Part shown: one piece after another, positions 7,068-16,527 of the stretch
Layout of the letters: each line of letters opens with the position of its first letter
How positions within the stretch are numbered: position 1 is the stretch's first letter
NCBI GenBank assembly: GCA_965116715.1
Contig: OZ220724.1
Coordinates: 2,852,001-2,916,000 of the forward strand
Direction of reading: 5' to 3'
DNA: 64,000 bases
Origin: Poriferisodalis sp965116715
GTDB taxonomy: Bacteria > Actinomycetota > Acidimicrobiia > Acidimicrobiales > Poriferisodalaceae
The notes under the pieces: generated by a model
Told to the model about the DNA's origin: nothing
Database searches by the model: none
What the model saw: the letters and a program-made list of their open reading frames with translations, nothing else
Made by a program: the position numbers and the translations under genes

Positions 7068-10000
7068 TTGCGCGAATACGTGGTGTTTGATCTTGAGGCC
7101 AACGCGGATCGCTCAGATCCGCCGGCCCACGAGATCATCGAAATCGGAGCCGTACTCGTCGTCGACGGCACTGAATCGACTTCGTTCTCGAAACTGGTGC
7201 GACCAACTCGGCCGCTGCGCTCCCAGACCCGCGAACTGACGGGTTTGACAGACGAGGAACTGGCGCAGGCGCCGACGCTCACCGAGGCGCTTGCGCAATT
7301 CGCCGCATTCGTCGGCGACCGGCCGCTGGTGGCCCACAACGGGTTCGGCTACGACTTCCCGCTGCTCGATACGGCGGCTGAGCAGTCGGAGCTGCCGTCG
7401 ATCGGCGGCATGCGCCTCGACACGCTGGAGCTAGCTCACCTCGCTTTCCCGCGGGCTGGCCGAGAGCTGGCCCGAGGCGTCGACGGCACTCAACCTCCGG
7501 CGGGGCGCAGCCTCGACGACTTGGCGGAATGGCTCTTGGGCCGCAGCACCCGCCCCGCGCACCGCGCGCTCGGAGATGCCCGCTTGCTGGCCGAAGTGCT
7601 CCTCCCGCTCATCGCGACGTTGAACGAGGCATCCCCGCCTCGCCGCCGCCAACGCTGGGTCCTGCACGCAAGCGCCCATCCGTGGTCGGCGTTCCTAGAT
7701 GCCGAACCCGACCCGCCGTCGCTGGCAGCGACGATCCCCGCTTCAGTTCCTCGAGTGCGTCCAGCGCCGACGGGGAGCTTCGAGGCTGACGCGGTTGCGG
7801 GGATGCTCGACAGCGGCGGCGTGCTGATGTCGCAGGGCCGCTCGCCACGTGCGCAGCAGGTCAAGATGGCACACCTCACCGCAATCGCCCTCGCCAACGG
7901 CGAACGCCGACTCATCGAGGCGCCGACGGGCACAGGCAAGACGTACGCCTACCTGCTCCCCGCCATCGAGTACGCACGGGCAAGCGGCAACACAGTCGCC
8001 GTGGCACCGCACTCGAAGGTGCTCCAGGACCAGATTGTCCAGTCGCTCGAAGAACTCGCTGAGCACTTGGAACCATTCACCCACGCTCTGCTCAAGGGCA
8101 GGAACAACTACATCGATGTCGCTGCGTTGGAAAGCGAGCTCCACGAGTTGGACAACATCGGGGTGCGGCCTGAAGCAACGCCGGCATCGGCCGAGGTCAC
8201 CGCAGATGCAGTGTCGATGCCGGAGTCCGATCCTGAGGGGGGCGCAGAACGCGGTCTCGCTCTCGCAGTGCTGTGTGGCTGGGTCTCGCAGACGCCGACG
8301 GGTGTCTGGGACGACCTGAACTCGTGGGCATTGAGCGGTGACTTTCGCAAGGCCATGTCGAGTCTTCGGTTTGTGCTCTCAGTGAGCGAGCCTCTGGGGC
8401 CGGCAGCGACCGACTTGGAAGAGCGGTGCTTCTACCGACGTGCCCGAGACGGACTGCGCAACGCAGATGTGGCAGTGCTCAATCATGCGCTGGTCGTGAG
8501 CGACGAGGAATGGCTGGATCACGCGAAGCGCTTGGTACTGGACGAGGCGCACAATCTCGAAGATGCCGCAACTGACGCCCTGACGTCGGAGATCGGCGAG
8601 AACGAGATCGAGCAGTTGTGCGATGCGGTCGCACCTCAGCAGGGAACTGGTGGCATTGTCGGCCGATTGGCTCGCGCCGCCCGTTGGTCGATGCGTGCAC
8701 CGCCACTGGCTGATGTGCGCCGTTGCGTCTCTGCTGTGCGCGAACAGCTCCCGCGTTTCGGCACTGAGTTGACGGCCTACGTACGCACACGGACGGCGGC
8801 GAGCGCTGAAGATCGCTATCCCTCGTCGTATCGAATCCGGCGGGGCATCGACACTGCACATCCCGACTACTACGCAGTGCTGCGCGAGGGCCGGGTCTTG
8901 GCTGAGGCGTTGGAGGGCATCACCGGCGAACTCAACGAGATCAACCTGCCCCAGCAGCTCGGAGGCCGATACCGGCGTAACCGCCTCGAAGCCGAGATGC
9001 GCCGCCTCGGACGGTTCGCCCGCGAGGCCGCCAGGACACTTCGCCGTGTCATCCATGCCGATGACGGCCCGTTGAGACCGTCGGGTCAAGCCATGCCGGC
9101 TGCATCGGGCAACGGTCCGGATCGTGACATGAGGCACCGCCATGACATCGTCGCCGACCTGGCATCGCAGCAGCGAATCGCAATCGGCAACATCGAGCAC
9201 AGCGAAGATGGCTGGACATGGTCTCTGCAGCATGTGCCCCTGTCGGTAGCGCCCTCGCTGCGTCAACTGTGGGACGGGCTCGAAACCACCGTCGCTACAT
9301 CTGCGACGCTGCGCGTGGGTGAGAGTTTCGACCACATCGTGAAGTCGCTGGGGCTTGACGGTGCGCAGACGATGGCCCTGCCGACTCCGTTCAAGGCGCT
9401 TCGCGACCAGCACTTGCTCGTCCTGGCCGACTGGCTGCCTGCACCGAGATCTCGCCTCATGGATGAGTTCACGGAGGCGGCTGGCCGCGAGATCGGAAGG
9501 CTGATGCTGCTGGCGAGAGGCCGGACGATGGCACTGTTCACCGCTCGCGCTCGCATGGAGGCCGCCCGCGAAAAGCTGCGCGACTACCTCGACGAGCACG
9601 GCATCCCGCTGCTGTCTCAAGGCGACGCCCCCGCCCCGGCCCTCGTCTCGCGGATGCGAAGTGAGTCGATTACCAGCCTGCTTGCGCTGCGTTCGTTTTG
9701 GGAAGGCGTCGACATTCCCGGGGAGGCGCTGAGTTTGCTGTTGCTAGAGAAGGTGCCGTTTGACTCTCCCGCGGACCCGATCGCGGGAGCCCGCATGGAG
9801 GCACTGGAACAGAAGGGCAGAGACGGCTTCGCGGATTATGCGGTACCTCGCGCAGCGCTTCGCATTGCCCAGGGTGCAGGCCGTCTGATCCGCACGGCGA
9901 CAGACCGTGGTGTCACGGTGATGCTCGACAATCGCCTGTGCCGAGCCACGTCTTACGCCGAGCGGATTCTCGCAACACTGCCGGGGCCGCCGGCCCAACT

Positions 10001-12392
10001 CCGTGTCCGCGACCCCCAATACGCGTACCAGCTTATTTGCGGGCATCTCGATGACGTCGAATTGACTGATGAGTTGCGCAGTGCCATGGATGCCGTTCCG
10101 GTCGACGACACGCTCATCAAGCTTCGACTGCTGGCCCTCGACGACGACGATGCACGGGATGCTCGCATCGTTGGGCAGCGGTTGGAGCGAGTGCGCGAGG
10201 TATTCGGATTCGAGCGCTGGCGGCCCGGCCAGCTTGAGACCATGCACCACTTCATGGCCGGCGACGACGCTTTCTCAGTGCTGCCGACGGGGTCGGGCAA
10301 GTCGATCACCTATCAGATTCCGGCGCTCCTGATGCCTGGCGTAACACTTGTGCTGTCGCCGCTGATCTCGCTGATGAACGACCAAGTCGAGAACCTGCGC
10401 CGCCGCGGCATTCCAGAGGTGGCGGCCATCCACAGCGGTGTGGGTCAGAGCGAATGGCGCGACATCCTGCGGGGTGCGCGCCGCGGTGACTACAAGCTGC
10501 TGTATGTCAGCCCTGAGCGGATGTGGTCACAGGAGTTCATCAGTCGTCTCGCCGAGGTCCATGTCGCTCGGATTGCCATCGACGAAGCGCACTGCATTTC
10601 TCAGTGGGGGCACACGTTCCGACCCGAGTACGCCAGGATTCCCGAGGCAATCAGACGACTGACCGACGCTCGAGCAGGCAGTCGTATCCGCACCCGTAGC
10701 GACGTAACGTCGCACGTCGCACGTCGCCCGCCGCTTCTGGCCGTGACGGCCACGGCCAATGCCAAGGTGCGTGAAGAAATCGTGCAGCTGCTCGATCTCG
10801 ACTGCCATGAACCGATAGTCCTATCGCCGGACAGGCCCGAGATCAGCTACTACACCGAAGACTGTGCAAAGCGCAGCGACCGCGACGTCCGCATCGCGCA
10901 GGTGATCGAGGCATTTCGCCACCAAGCTGCCGTGGTCTACGTGCCCACCCGTCGAGACGCCGAGCGCATCAGCGGGCTGCTGCGCGTTGCAGGAAACACC
11001 GCCCGTGCGTATCACGGTGGGATGGACACGGTGGTCCGGTCGCATGTCGAGGACGCATTCCGACACGGCGAGATCGACGTGGTGGTCGCCACCAAGGCCT
11101 TCGGCATGGGTATCGACAAGCCGGACATCGCCCTGATTGTGCACGCCGAGATGCCCGCCACCATCGAGGAGTACGTGCAGGAGACCGGCAGGGCAGCCCG
11201 CGGCGCCGGTCAGCCGTCAATGCCGACCGGTGGCACGGCAGTTCTTATGAGAATGCCGCGTGATTGCTCCATCCATCGCCTCTTCGTTCGCAGCTCAGCG
11301 CCTCCCATCGAGCAGGTGCGTCGCATCTGGGCCATGCTGCGGCGGGGCACCTTCGCATACGATCCCGACGCTTTCGCCGGCGGAGTTGACGACGAAACTC
11401 GCGAGAGCGACGCGGAGTCTGTGGCCATGTCGCTCGCGGTCCACTACCTGTCGCTCGCAGGTGTGCTGGAGCGTCATCCGGATACGCCGTGGGAGGGCCG
11501 CGTCACGATCATCGACGACACACGGGCGCGGTTGAGTGAGCTGCTCTCTGACAGCACTGCGAGCCATTTCGGCGTTTCGGTCGCAGGCGACGAGGCAGGC
11601 GTTCCGGCGGGCAGGGCAGTCACGCCGGAGTTCCTCGCACGCGCTCGGCGGCTTGTCGAAATGGCAGAGCAGCACGATGGCCGCTATGACGCTCCTCGCT
11701 GGTCCGATGCACTCGGTCGGCCCGAGAAGGACATCGCTCAGGACCTGCTCGAACTTCAGCATCGGGACGTAATCGGATTCACGGTCTGGAAGTACGGGTG
11801 GGTCCTCGAGCGTTCGCGAGGCGAACCGAACTGGGCCGAGGTGGAGCGTCTGTGCGAGCAGCGTCGCAGCGAGGTGGCCGACAAGTCCGACCGTGCCAAG
11901 AAGTTCGCCCGCGACCGAGGCGCGTGTCGAGTCGCTGCGCTCATGCAGTATCTCGACTCGACGGCTGACATGTCACTGTCTCCCGACGGCGGCTGTGGCC
12001 GCTGCGATGTGTGCGCCGACTTGGAACGGCCGTGGGACAACAGCCATCTGACTTCGGCGGGTCTGCGAGAGGCATTGCCAGTGGCGCAGATCGCCTTGAC
12101 TCTGCTGGCTGACTTCGAAGGCCGCAGCTACTCGCGCAAGAACCTCGAGCGCTGCCTCGCGGGCAATCTGTGGGGTGCCGACGCAGCGGGGACAGACGGA
12201 GGCAATTCACGGCTGGCGAGTCATCCGCTGAACGGCCGCTTGGCATTTCTTGGGGAGCGAGAGGTGCACGCAGCGGTCGACCGGCTGATCGAGGATGGCC
12301 TCGTTGCTACCGTCAGCGATGAGTATGGCGGCACGCCCTACGTTCGGCTCGAACTCACCGACGACGGCCGTGAACTCCTCAGCGCCATGTGA
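7068..12392 (+). CDS. DEDDh exonuclease - DinG-like helicase - RecQ helicase fusion
   Basis: About 1,774 residues with three enzyme modules. Residues 1-190 are a DnaQ-like 3'-5' exonuclease (Asp8/Glu10 in FDLEA, Asp96 in FGYDF, His165/Asp170 in HRALGDA). Residues about 260-1010 are a DinG/XPD-like helicase (Walker A APTGTGKT 285-292, DEAH 492-495, late GAGRLIR motif). Residues about 1050-1660 are RecQ (LPTGSGKS 1072-1079, DEAH 1172-1175, ETGRAARGAG, then zinc ligands Cys1620, 1643, 1646, 1649). The DinG part lacks the four-Cys iron-sulfur set; only Cys403 and Cys454 are near the usual region. TTG at 7068 has GGAG eight bases upstream; GTG 7059 and TTG 7044 are alternatives. It probably processes branched or invading DNA for repair or defence. 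Confidence 0.9.
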   Translation: MREYVVFDLEANADRSDPPAHEIIEIGAVLVVDGTESTSFSKLVRPTRPLRSQTRELTGLTDEELAQAPTLTEALAQFAAFVGDRPLVAHNGFGYDFPLLDTAAEQSELPSIGGMRLDTLELAHLAFPRAGRELARGVDGTQPPAGRSLDDLAEWLLGRSTRPAHRALGDARLLAEVLLPLIATLNEASPPRRRQRWVLHASAHPWSAFLDAEPDPPSLAATIPASVPRVRPAPTGSFEADAVAGMLDSGGVLMSQGRSPRAQQVKMAHLTAIALANGERRLIEAPTGTGKTYAYLLPAIEYARASGNTVAVAPHSKVLQDQIVQSLEELAEHLEPFTHALLKGRNNYIDVAALESELHELDNIGVRPEATPASAEVTADAVSMPESDPEGGAERGLALAVLCGWVSQTPTGVWDDLNSWALSGDFRKAMSSLRFVLSVSEPLGPAATDLEERCFYRRARDGLRNADVAVLNHALVVSDEEWLDHAKRLVLDEAHNLEDAATDALTSEIGENEIEQLCDAVAPQQGTGGIVGRLARAARWSMRAPPLADVRRCVSAVREQLPRFGTELTAYVRTRTAASAEDRYPSSYRIRRGIDTAHPDYYAVLREGRVLAEALEGITGELNEINLPQQLGGRYRRNRLEAEMRRLGRFAREAARTLRRVIHADDGPLRPSGQAMPAASGNGPDRDMRHRHDIVADLASQQRIAIGNIEHSEDGWTWSLQHVPLSVAPSLRQLWDGLETTVATSATLRVGESFDHIVKSLGLDGAQTMALPTPFKALRDQHLLVLADWLPAPRSRLMDEFTEAAGREIGRLMLLARGRTMALFTARARMEAAREKLRDYLDEHGIPLLSQGDAPAPALVSRMRSESITSLLALRSFWEGVDIPGEALSLLLLEKVPFDSPADPIAGARMEALEQKGRDGFADYAVPRAALRIAQGAGRLIRTATDRGVTVMLDNRLCRATSYAERILATLPGPPAQLRVRDPQYAYQLICGHLDDVELTDELRSAMDAVPVDDTLIKLRLLALDDDDARDARIVGQRLERVREVFGFERWRPGQLETMHHFMAGDDAFSVLPTGSGKSITYQIPALLMPGVTLVLSPLISLMNDQVENLRRRGIPEVAAIHSGVGQSEWRDILRGARRGDYKLLYVSPERMWSQEFISRLAEVHVARIAIDEAHCISQWGHTFRPEYARIPEAIRRLTDARAGSRIRTRSDVTSHVARRPPLLAVTATANAKVREEIVQLLDLDCHEPIVLSPDRPEISYYTEDCAKRSDRDVRIAQVIEAFRHQAAVVYVPTRRDAERISGLLRVAGNTARAYHGGMDTVVRSHVEDAFRHGEIDVVVATKAFGMGIDKPDIALIVHAEMPATIEEYVQETGRAARGAGQPSMPTGGTAVLMRMPRDCSIHRLFVRSSAPPIEQVRRIWAMLRRGTFAYDPDAFAGGVDDETRESDAESVAMSLAVHYLSLAGVLERHPDTPWEGRVTIIDDTRARLSELLSDSTASHFGVSVAGDEAGVPAGRAVTPEFLARARRLVEMAEQHDGRYDAPRWSDALGRPEKDIAQDLLELQHRDVIGFTVWKYGWVLERSRGEPNWAEVERLCEQRRSEVADKSDRAKKFARDRGACRVAALMQYLDSTADMSLSPDGGCGRCDVCADLERPWDNSHLTSAGLREALPVAQIALTLLADFEGRSYSRKNLERCLAGNLWGADAAGTDGGNSRLASHPLNGRLAFLGEREVHAAVDRLIEDGLVATVSDEYGGTPYVRLELTDDGRELLSAM

Positions 12393-12473
12393 GCGCTCCA
12401 TCGCCATCGGCTCGACGGCCGGCCAGCCGCAGCGCCACCATTACAGTCGCGTCCCGCGATCTGCGGAGCACGT

Positions 12474-14270
12474 ATGGCCTTTCTTCAGCCTGAGAACCTT
12501 GCGAGTCGCAGCGATGTGCCCGAGCGGCTCCATGTGGTGGCCCGCCATTTTCGCGATGACCTGCCCGACGAGGTCACGGTCTGGCTGGAGCGCACGGGCG
12601 AAGGCGAAGCGGCGGCGCTGCGGCGTGACTTCGACGGAGTGCATCCGTCAGACGATGAGAGCGACTGCTTCTTGGTCGTGCTCGACCCGCAGGCAGGAAT
12701 CGCCGTCGTGCAGGCGCCGTCGCGTCGGCAAGTCAAGGCATCTCGCCGTCGCCGCTCCCGGCTCGATGAAGGCGCAGCCCATCGCTTGGTGTCGGAGCGG
12801 GTGACGCGTCTCGACGGCAGCACTGCCAACATCCCGGTCGAGTCGCTGCCGGTGGCCCACGTCCTCGCCTTGCCGCAGACCAGCCGCGAGCACGCAGCTG
12901 ACATCAACACCAAGTTGTCGCTGCTGACTCGTGACGATTTCGAGCCACATGCGCTTCGCCTTGCGCTGCAGCGTGCCATCGGGGGCCAGATTCTGCCGCT
13001 CGGGTCCGCGGAACAATCGCAGACCCGAGCCGTGATCAAACCCGAGATCGTCATCAGCGGCCGAACACCCGCGATGTTTCGAGAACCTGATCCGGCCGGT
13101 GAGGAGATCATTCGCACTCTGGACCGTGAGCAAGAGCGCACGGCGCGCCATCTGGGACCGGGGTACCGAGTGATTCGTGGCGTGGCTGGCAGTGGCAAGA
13201 CGCTCGTGCTCACCCATCGAGCCCGGTACATCGCCCAGCACTTCCCTGATTGGCGGATCCTGCTGATGTGCTTCAACAGGCCCTTGGCGTCGGCATTGCG
13301 AGCGCAGGTTGCGGATTGCCACAACGTCTACGTCAGGAGCATCGACCAACTGGCTCACCGGGTGCTGGACCAAGCAGACCTTGTTGTTGGCGGCCACAAG
13401 GCCAAGCCCGACTTCGAACAGCGCCGACGGGACGCCACTGAACTCCTGCACAGCCTCACCGACCCCCAGCGCCACGAACGGGGGTACGACCTGGTGCTCG
13501 TGGATGAAGCCCAAGATCTCGGGGCAGACGGCTTGGACTTGGCATGGGCGTCGCTGAAGCCCGGTCGCGACCACTTTGTCATCGCGCTCGACGGCGCGCA
13601 GCGCATCTACCGAGGCAAGCGGCGCTGGAATCCACCGGGAATGACGGCCCAGGGGCGCACCAAGGTCTTCGATGTCAATTACCGCAATACGGACAAGATT
13701 CTGGAGGAGGCGCTGCTGGCGCTCGGCGATGTCGGGCAGCTCGGTGATCCCGAAGAACTCGGGGACAGTCTCGATGTCTTCGTCAAGCCGGGACAAGCAG
13801 CCCGGCGCGGGGACCTGCCGCCAGTGCGACTCGCATGTGGCTCGATGCGCGCGGAAGCCGCCGCGATCGCCAAAAAGGTGGCGTTGCTGCGTGATGGCGG
13901 AGCAGCCCCAGAGCACGTCGCGGTGCTCTCGGGTTGGCGCGAATTGCGCGAGGAACTGCTGTCATGCATTCCCGACGCAGTAGAGGTCAAGGGTCCACGG
14001 CGTGACACCATTGCCGATGCCAATGGTGTTGTGCCGGTGGCCACCCTGCAGATGCTCAAGGGCCTTGAGTACCGGCATGTCATCATCGGTGGGGCGAATC
14101 ACATCTGGGTTGAAGACGACGAACCCGCAGAGCGGGACCGTCAGCGCCGTCGACTGCTGTACGTCGCAATGACCCGGGCCAGCGAGACGCTGACTGTCAC
14201 CTACTCCGGTGAGGGAATCATGGATGCAATCAGCCAACTGCCCGAACTGCATTCGCTCGGCGCACGCTGA
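12474..14270 (+). CDS. UvrD/Rep-like superfamily I helicase with extra N-terminal domain
   Basis: A 598-residue protein. The N-terminal 220 residues hold an uncharacterised domain (FLVVLDPQAGIAVVQAP; possibly nuclease-related), followed by a superfamily I helicase core: Walker A GVAGSGKT (236-243), DEAQD (344-348), FDVNYRNT, MLKGLEYRHVI and YVAMTRA near the C-terminus. It is shorter than UvrD and lacks the large 2B insert. It lies 82 bases after the exonuclease-DinG-RecQ gene on the same strand, so the two helicases likely act together on DNA. The N-terminal domain lacks an obvious catalytic motif that I can name. Confidence 0.87.
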   Translation: MAFLQPENLASRSDVPERLHVVARHFRDDLPDEVTVWLERTGEGEAAALRRDFDGVHPSDDESDCFLVVLDPQAGIAVVQAPSRRQVKASRRRRSRLDEGAAHRLVSERVTRLDGSTANIPVESLPVAHVLALPQTSREHAADINTKLSLLTRDDFEPHALRLALQRAIGGQILPLGSAEQSQTRAVIKPEIVISGRTPAMFREPDPAGEEIIRTLDREQERTARHLGPGYRVIRGVAGSGKTLVLTHRARYIAQHFPDWRILLMCFNRPLASALRAQVADCHNVYVRSIDQLAHRVLDQADLVVGGHKAKPDFEQRRRDATELLHSLTDPQRHERGYDLVLVDEAQDLGADGLDLAWASLKPGRDHFVIALDGAQRIYRGKRRWNPPGMTAQGRTKVFDVNYRNTDKILEEALLALGDVGQLGDPEELGDSLDVFVKPGQAARRGDLPPVRLACGSMRAEAAAIAKKVALLRDGGAAPEHVAVLSGWRELREELLSCIPDAVEVKGPRRDTIADANGVVPVATLQMLKGLEYRHVIIGGANHIWVEDDEPAERDRQRRRLLYVAMTRASETLTVTYSGEGIMDAISQLPELHSLGAR

Positions 14271-14376
14271 CTGGCTGAGTAGCTAACGCGCCGTCTTGCG
14301 ATTTGTGGTGGGCTAGGACGCAGGCCGTCGGCGACGCGTGGTCTGTGCTCGGCACCGGCCCAGAGGAGATGTCTCG

Positions 14377-15408
14377 ATGAACGCAAACACCACGACACGG
14401 CACCGGATCGACGGGGCGACGACGGCGTCGACACCCGGCGGCTGCGCAGACGAGGCGGCTCAGTTCGAGCAGATGGGCCTGTCGGCGGCGTGGTCGTTCG
14501 AGGCGGCCCACGACCCGTTCCTGCCGCTGGCGCTGGCAGCCGAGCGCACCGAGCGCATACAGCTCGGCACCGCCATCGCCGTTGCCTTCGCCCGCAACCC
14601 GATGACATGCGCCGTCACGTCGTGGGACCTGCACCGCATGAGCGGTGGGCGCTTCATCCTGGGCCTCGGCACACAGATCCGGCCCCACATCACCAAGCGC
14701 TTCAGCGAGCAGTGGTCACGGCCGGCAGAGCGCATGGCCGAGTACATCGAGGCTGTGCGCGCGATCTGGCACACCTTCGAAACCGGCGAGCGGCTCAACC
14801 ACCGGGGCGAGTTCTACACCCACACGCTCATGACCCCGTTTTTCAACCCGGGACCCGTCGGCATGGCGCCACCGCCGATCTACGTGGCCGGTGTCGGGCC
14901 GCGCATGGTCGAGGTGATCGGCGCTGCCGCCGACGGCTTCTTCGTCCACCCGTTCCACACGGCCCAGTTCATGTCCGACATCACGCTGCCGGCGCTCGCG
15001 GCCGGCGCCGAATCAGCGGGACGCGACGCCGGCGAGGTCACCGTTGCCTGCCTGACCATCGTCGCCATGGGCGAGAACGACGAGCAGCTCGACAAGGCAC
15101 GCCGCTCGGCAGCGGGTCAGCTCGCCTTCTACGGATCGACGCCTGCCTATGCGGGCGCGCTGGACCATCATGGCTACGGCGACCTGCAGCCGCGCCTGAA
15201 CACGCTCTCCAAGCAGGGCAACTGGCGGGAGATGACCGACCTCATCGACGACGATCTGCTGGATCTCATCGTCGTGTCGGGCACGCCGTCGCAGGTCGGC
15301 GCCCAGATCGCCGAGCGCAACGCGTTCGCCGACCGCACGACGATGATGTTCTACGGCCCGCCCCCCACCAACGACGCCATCGCAGAAGCGGTCGCCGCCG
15401 CCAGATGA
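14377..15408 (+). CDS. LLM class (luciferase-like) F420-dependent oxidoreductase
   Basis: A 343-residue TIM-barrel protein of the luciferase-like monooxygenase family; it resembles the TIGR03617 group of F420-dependent enzymes. Typical segments are FEAAHDPFLPLALAAERT, LGTAIAVAFARNPM, SGGRFILGLGTQI and PPPIYVAGVGPRMVE. Cofactor F420 is inferred from the family and not proven by sequence. The ATG at 14377 follows AGAGGAG at 14362-14368. Its stop overlaps the start of the following DNA glycosylase gene by four bases (ATGA), so the two are translationally coupled although their functions look unrelated. Confidence 0.87.
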   Translation: MNANTTTRHRIDGATTASTPGGCADEAAQFEQMGLSAAWSFEAAHDPFLPLALAAERTERIQLGTAIAVAFARNPMTCAVTSWDLHRMSGGRFILGLGTQIRPHITKRFSEQWSRPAERMAEYIEAVRAIWHTFETGERLNHRGEFYTHTLMTPFFNPGPVGMAPPPIYVAGVGPRMVEVIGAAADGFFVHPFHTAQFMSDITLPALAAGAESAGRDAGEVTVACLTIVAMGENDEQLDKARRSAAGQLAFYGSTPAYAGALDHHGYGDLQPRLNTLSKQGNWREMTDLIDDDLLDLIVVSGTPSQVGAQIAERNAFADRTTMMFYGPPPTNDAIAEAVAAAR

Positions 15409-16091
15409 ATCAACCGGCTGACGTGCCCGCTGGCCTGCGAGCACGGGCGGACGGAACGCTGGCCTGTTGGTGGGGCGAAGGCCATGACGACTACGAGGCG
15501 TACCACGACACCGAGTGGGGCATGCCGGTAACGGACGACCTGCGCCTGTACGAGAAGATGTGCCTCGAAGGCTTCCAGTCGGGCCTGTCATGGCTGACGA
15601 TCCTGCGCAAGCGCGAGAACTTCCGGGCGGCGTTCCGCGACTTCGACTTCACGGCGGTGGCGCAGTTCGGTGAGGCCGACGTCGAGCGATTGCTCGGCGA
15701 TGCAGGCATCGTGCGTCATCGCGGCAAGATCGAGGCGACCATCAACAACGCCCGTGCAGCCCTCGACACGATCGAGGCGCACGGCAGCCTGGCGGCGTTC
15801 TTCTGGTCGTTCGAGCCTCAGCCGGGTGATCGGCCCGCGGTCATCGACCATGGCGCGCTCACGTCGATGACGACAACGCCCGCTTCGACGGCGCTCAGCA
15901 AGGCACTGCGCAAGCTGGGCTGGCGATTCGTCGGCCCCACCACCTGCTACGCCCTCATGCAGGCGTCAGGCATCGTGAATGATCATCTCGAGGGCTGCCA
16001 CCGGCGCCCAGCCGTCGAAGCCGCGCGCAGTGGACTGGTCCGGCCGTTCTCATCCGACCGTGCCGGCTCGGTCGCGCCGATTCGAACTTGA
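15405..16091 (+). CDS. tag: DNA-3-methyladenine glycosylase I
   Basis: A 228-residue Tag-family enzyme that removes 3-methyladenine from alkylated DNA as the first step of base excision repair. The N-terminal signature CWWGEGHDDYEAYHDTEWG, the block YEKMCLEGFQSGLSW and the C-terminal GWRFVGPTTCYALMQASG plus HLEGCHR supply the aromatic pocket and the Cys/His zinc site of the family. The tail after the final His/Cys pair is about 35 residues longer than usual and poorly conserved. Its start overlaps the LLM gene stop (ATGA). Confidence 0.92.
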   Translation: MNQPADVPAGLRARADGTLACWWGEGHDDYEAYHDTEWGMPVTDDLRLYEKMCLEGFQSGLSWLTILRKRENFRAAFRDFDFTAVAQFGEADVERLLGDAGIVRHRGKIEATINNARAALDTIEAHGSLAAFFWSFEPQPGDRPAVIDHGALTSMTTTPASTALSKALRKLGWRFVGPTTCYALMQASGIVNDHLEGCHRRPAVEAARSGLVRPFSSDRAGSVAPIRT

Positions 16092-16155
16092 ACCGTGCCA
16101 TCCGGCACAGCCGCCAATCGGCTCAGTCGCGGCTCGAAGCCGACACGGCTGGGCG

Positions 16156-16455
16156 TCAGTTCGAGCCGGGGGCGATGACGGTGTCCACCATCGACAGATG
16201 CATGCCGCTGACTCGATCGGGTTGGCCTGCAAAGACGGCCGCCCGCTCGGGCGACGAGGCGAACTCCTCATACGCGGCTTCGTAGTCGCCGGGATGACTC
16301 ACTGCCCAGATGAGCTGGTTGTTCTCGCGGTCGGCATACATGAACTCGACTTTGAAGCCGAACTTCTCCCGCACGGCGATGATGTTGGGGAACCACTCGA
16401 TCAGCGAGTCCATCTGGCCCTCGATGACGTCGTAGCGGCGCAGTTGTGTCGCCAT
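16156..16455 (-). CDS. NIPSNAP family protein
   Basis: A 99-residue ferredoxin-fold (dimeric alpha/beta barrel) protein. The sequence RRYDVIEGQMDSLIEWFPNI, then the FKVEFMYADRENNQLIWAVSHPGDYEAAYEEF segment read in two halves, is typical of NIPSNAP proteins: a Tyr-rich first strand, then the Leu-Ile-Trp-Ala-Val strand. The function of bacterial members is generally unknown. The ATG at 16455 is supported by a strong GGAGAGGAG about five bases upstream. It lies downstream of the 5-FCL gene on the same strand. Confidence 0.85.
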   Translation of the reverse strand: MATQLRRYDVIEGQMDSLIEWFPNIIAVREKFGFKVEFMYADRENNQLIWAVSHPGDYEAAYEEFASSPERAAVFAGQPDRVSGMHLSMVDTVIAPGSN

Positions 16456-16527
16456 ATCGGCTCCTCTCCGCGGTGGTGTGTCACGGCCATTGCTAGCGCG
16501 AAGTGCCGATGCGCACCACAAGTCGCA

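Noticed and set aside
8379..9620. A 413-codon open frame on the minus strand inside the helicase fusion
   Set aside because: It is opposite a clearly conserved enzyme, has no recognisable domain and arises from GC-rich codon bias.
12648..13916. A 422-codon open frame on the minus strand inside the UvrD-like gene
   Set aside because: Same reason: antisense to a conserved helicase and without motifs of its own.
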